Assembly (NCBI GenBank): GCA_021205005.1
Contig: JAJPYK010000027.1
Span: forward strand, 1 to 7,326
DNA from: Paraprevotella sp.
GTDB lineage: Bacteria; Bacteroidota; Bacteroidia; Bacteroidales; Bacteroidaceae
Length of the DNA stretch: 7,326 bases
Direction of reading: 5' to 3'
In this document: piece after piece, positions 5,586 through 7,326 of the stretch
Layout: the number at the start of each line of letters is the position of its first letter
Position numbering within the stretch: position 1 is the first letter of the stretch
Made by a program: the position numbers and the translations under genes
The notes under the pieces: model-generated
Told to the model about the DNA's origin: nothing
The model's input: only the letters and a program-made list of their open reading frames with translations
Database searches by the model: none

Positions 5586-7148
5586 ATGAAATACGGATAT
5601 AATTTATTAGGAGTGTTTCTTCTCTCTTCATTTCTTTTGGCAGGATGCAACGAAGAAAACGACTCGCTTTTAGGGAAAGATTCCGTGTCAGAAACAGTCC
5701 AGTCCGGCTACTTCGACGCCACATTCTTTGCAAATCAACCGGTTGACGTCATGTCGAACACACGCACAGCCATCAACGGACAAACCGACCGCGTACAAAG
5801 CCTGATGTACATTCTATATAAGAAGGATGAGAACAACACCTATCAATACGTGAAACAATCCACTTTATTCCGCCCGGACAATTATAGTATCATAGAACAG
5901 CATCAGTGGCCCTACGGAGAAGTGAAAGAGACCCTGCCTGATGGAGACTACAAGGTAGTGTTTCTCGGTAACTTGGACAGTAACCTCTTTCCCGGTCAAG
6001 GTACCACATCCATACTGAGTGACTACAAATCTGACTACAACGATGCTCGCATCAACATGCCAGCCAGTGGTCCGACCGCCTTTACGAACACGAACATGTT
6101 CTATATGGCCACTGCTGATTTCAATCAAAATAATCCCAACGTAAATATTTTACTTCAGCGCATCGTGACACAGCACGAGTACCAGCGGGATTTTGTGGAC
6201 ACGAACCATGCGTTGGAACAACTTACGGATAGCATAGTTGCGAGCATCAATAATACACAGTTAACCACAAACATCGTGAGTGGCTTACTTCATAGTGCTT
6301 TATTGGAACCGATACAGAAAATACCTGGTATTGATGCTGCAACAGCTCTTATAGGTGGCGTGACCAAAGTCGTTGATACTTTGGTAGGAGGATTAACCGG
6401 GCCTTTGATTACGGCGTTGGATAAGGTCCTCGTAAAACAAATTTCATCCCGTTTGGAAAGCACCTTGGTGACGCAAGGCGGAAAAGCGGATTTATTGGGT
6501 CTGTCAAATGTGCTCAATCCTTGGGCCATATACCCTTCTGCGGACATAAGCGGCAAATTTGTTTCATCAGTGAATTTCGACCTGCAACAGCAATCCGCCA
6601 ATACGAATCCGGTTACATGGGAAAATATTCCAATGCTAAAAGTTCCCGGGGAAGAAGAAACTAAAACCCGTTATTTATCTATGACGCTCTTAAATGGAGA
6701 TAATGACGTCACTGAAATTGATATTAAGAAAGAAGGACTGACAGGTCCACTCTTAGATGGTTTGGATGACGATGTTTTATATGGGCGTCTTATCAATATC
6801 AAAAATGAATTGTCCTATACGGCTTCTCCCAATGTAAAATATCACACCAACTACGACCTTCTCAATCTTAAGCTGAATGATTACACGACTTCAGATAATA
6901 GCGAAACGGTAAACGTGAGTGTCAAGTTGAGTGATATTGTCAGTTTAAAAGACTTGCTGAAAAGTCTATTAGGCGGTTTAGGAGGACTCGTCGGCGGACT
7001 CTTGGATAATCTTTTGGATGGCGTTTTTGAAGCAATAGAGAAGATTACCATATCTCTTGATATAAAGCTTCCGGATTTAGGTATTGGCGACATCAGTCTT
7101 GATGGAGGATGGCTGCAGACGACAAACTCATTATCCAACAATCCATGA
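5586..7148 (+). CDS. Large fimbrial-locus lipoprotein, candidate tip or adhesin subunit
   Basis: This intact gene encodes 520 residues and starts 27 bases after the second accessory subunit. Residues 1-21 form a lipoprotein signal with lipobox LAGC (Cys21), followed by acidic NEEND. T59-R60-TAING resembles the maturation site of the other subunits, then DRVQSLMYILYKKD (68-81) and LPDGDYKVVFLGNL (117-130), an N-terminal pilin-like region. The remainder is distinctive: a Leu/Gly-rich hydrophobic stretch at 229-284 (with LIGGV, LVGGLTGPL), a mixed polar region at 285-450, a second at 451-487 (LLGGLGGLVGGLLDNLLDG), then beta-like ITISLDIKLPDLGIGDISLDGGWL. Last position in the operon and size recall tip components of P. 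gingivalis fimbriae, but I do not recognise the C-terminal two thirds and no function is claimed for it. The gene ends just before the operon terminator. Confidence 0.72.
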   Translation: MKYGYNLLGVFLLSSFLLAGCNEENDSLLGKDSVSETVQSGYFDATFFANQPVDVMSNTRTAINGQTDRVQSLMYILYKKDENNTYQYVKQSTLFRPDNYSIIEQHQWPYGEVKETLPDGDYKVVFLGNLDSNLFPGQGTTSILSDYKSDYNDARINMPASGPTAFTNTNMFYMATADFNQNNPNVNILLQRIVTQHEYQRDFVDTNHALEQLTDSIVASINNTQLTTNIVSGLLHSALLEPIQKIPGIDAATALIGGVTKVVDTLVGGLTGPLITALDKVLVKQISSRLESTLVTQGGKADLLGLSNVLNPWAIYPSADISGKFVSSVNFDLQQQSANTNPVTWENIPMLKVPGEEETKTRYLSMTLLNGDNDVTEIDIKKEGLTGPLLDGLDDDVLYGRLINIKNELSYTASPNVKYHTNYDLLNLKLNDYTTSDNSETVNVSVKLSDIVSLKDLLKSLLGGLGGLVGGLLDNLLDGVFEAIEKITISLDIKLPDLGIGDISLDGGWLQTTNSLSNNP

Positions 7149-7151
7149 TAC

Positions 7152-7198
7152 TGATAAGGCAGCAACTTAGAATAAAGACAAAGGTCGCTGCCTTATCA
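7152..7198 (+). terminator. Intrinsic terminator hairpin ending the fimbrial operon
   Basis: TGATAAGGCAGC (7152-7163) pairs perfectly over 12 bp with GCTGCCTTATCA (7187-7198), around a 23-base loop that can add an A-T and a C-G pair after one mismatch. It begins three bases after the last stop. The downstream strand is only moderately T-rich (cttccattcct). Its position before an apparent convergent gene suggests it may serve both directions. Confidence 0.7.
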
Positions 7199-7202
7199 CT
7201 TC

Positions 7203-7230
7203 CATTCCTATCACAAGAACTAAAGGAATG
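7203..7230. repeat. Small second inverted repeat after the terminator
   Basis: CATTCCT (7203-7209) pairs with AGGAATG (7224-7230) around a 14-base loop. It may support termination from either side; a stem of this size can also arise by chance. Confidence 0.3.
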
Positions 7231-7269
7231 AACTTAACATAAAAACAAGAACTCAACTCAAAAATAAGA

Positions 7270-7326
7270 TTACGTAACTATCTCTTCCCTAATCTTCACG
7301 CGGATCTTTTTCTCGAAATATAGGGC
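7270..7326 (-). CDS. 3' end of an unidentified convergent gene (partial)
   Basis: Read from the window edge on the - strand, the last 57 bases give 18 codons and a TAA at 7272-7270, encoding ALYFEKKIRVKIREEIVT. The other two - strand frames stop earlier. The codons are ordinary and the gene would converge on the fimbrial operon with hairpins between them, which is a normal arrangement. Too little is present to name it, and an open stretch this short could be chance. Confidence 0.35.
   Translation of the reverse strand, partial: ALYFEKKIRVKIREEIVT

Noticed and set aside
1..7326. CRISPR array, tRNA, rRNA or insertion sequence
   Set aside because: No regularly spaced repeats, tRNA-like cloverleaf, rRNA-like sequence, transposase or terminal inverted repeats were seen; nearly all of the window is accounted for by the operon.

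Overview
The window looks like chromosomal DNA from a gut-type member of the Bacteroidales (Bacteroides, Phocaeicola or Parabacteroides-like). The grounds are five Bacteroidota-style lipoproteins with acidic residues just after the lipid-carrying cysteine, weak or A-rich ribosome binding sites, moderate G+C, and the gene families present. It carries one operon on the + strand for a type V (FimA/Mfa1-type) cell-surface fimbria.

Layout: 1-179 is an unresolved leader. 180-719 encodes a DUF3575 outer-membrane-type protein. 749-1657 encodes the FimB/Mfa2-type fimbrial anchor. 1697-2980 encodes an Mfa1-like structural fimbrillin. 2981-3139 is a gap holding a strong hairpin and a 12-bp palindrome. 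3140-4633 and 4644-5558 encode two accessory fimbrillin-like lipoproteins. 5586-7148 encodes a large lipoprotein with glycine/leucine-rich hydrophobic stretches, a candidate tip or adhesin subunit. A 12-bp-stem terminator at 7152-7198 closes the operon. The last 57 bases appear to be the 3' end of a convergent gene on the - strand.

The genes form a plausible assembly set. FimB keeps its lipid and anchors the fibre, the Mfa1-like protein forms the shaft, and the last three proteins cap or decorate it. All four non-anchor subunits carry a Thr-Arg site 27-39 residues after the lipid cysteine, matching the arginine-specific maturation site of type V pilins. The anchor shows no such site in the corresponding N-terminal region.

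The most unusual feature is that three of the six operon genes (anchor, first and second accessory subunits) are each interrupted by exactly one in-frame stop (TAG at 926, TAA at 3170, TAA at 4755). All three lie near the N-terminus, and the remaining 237-486 codons of each gene are open and well conserved in character. Each stop could derive from a Leu TTA/TTG codon by one T-to-A change. As read, the fimbria should not assemble, so this is a silenced operon, a regulated or read-through case, or sequence error. Genome-wide stop reassignment is unlikely because TAA also ends five of the six operon genes normally.
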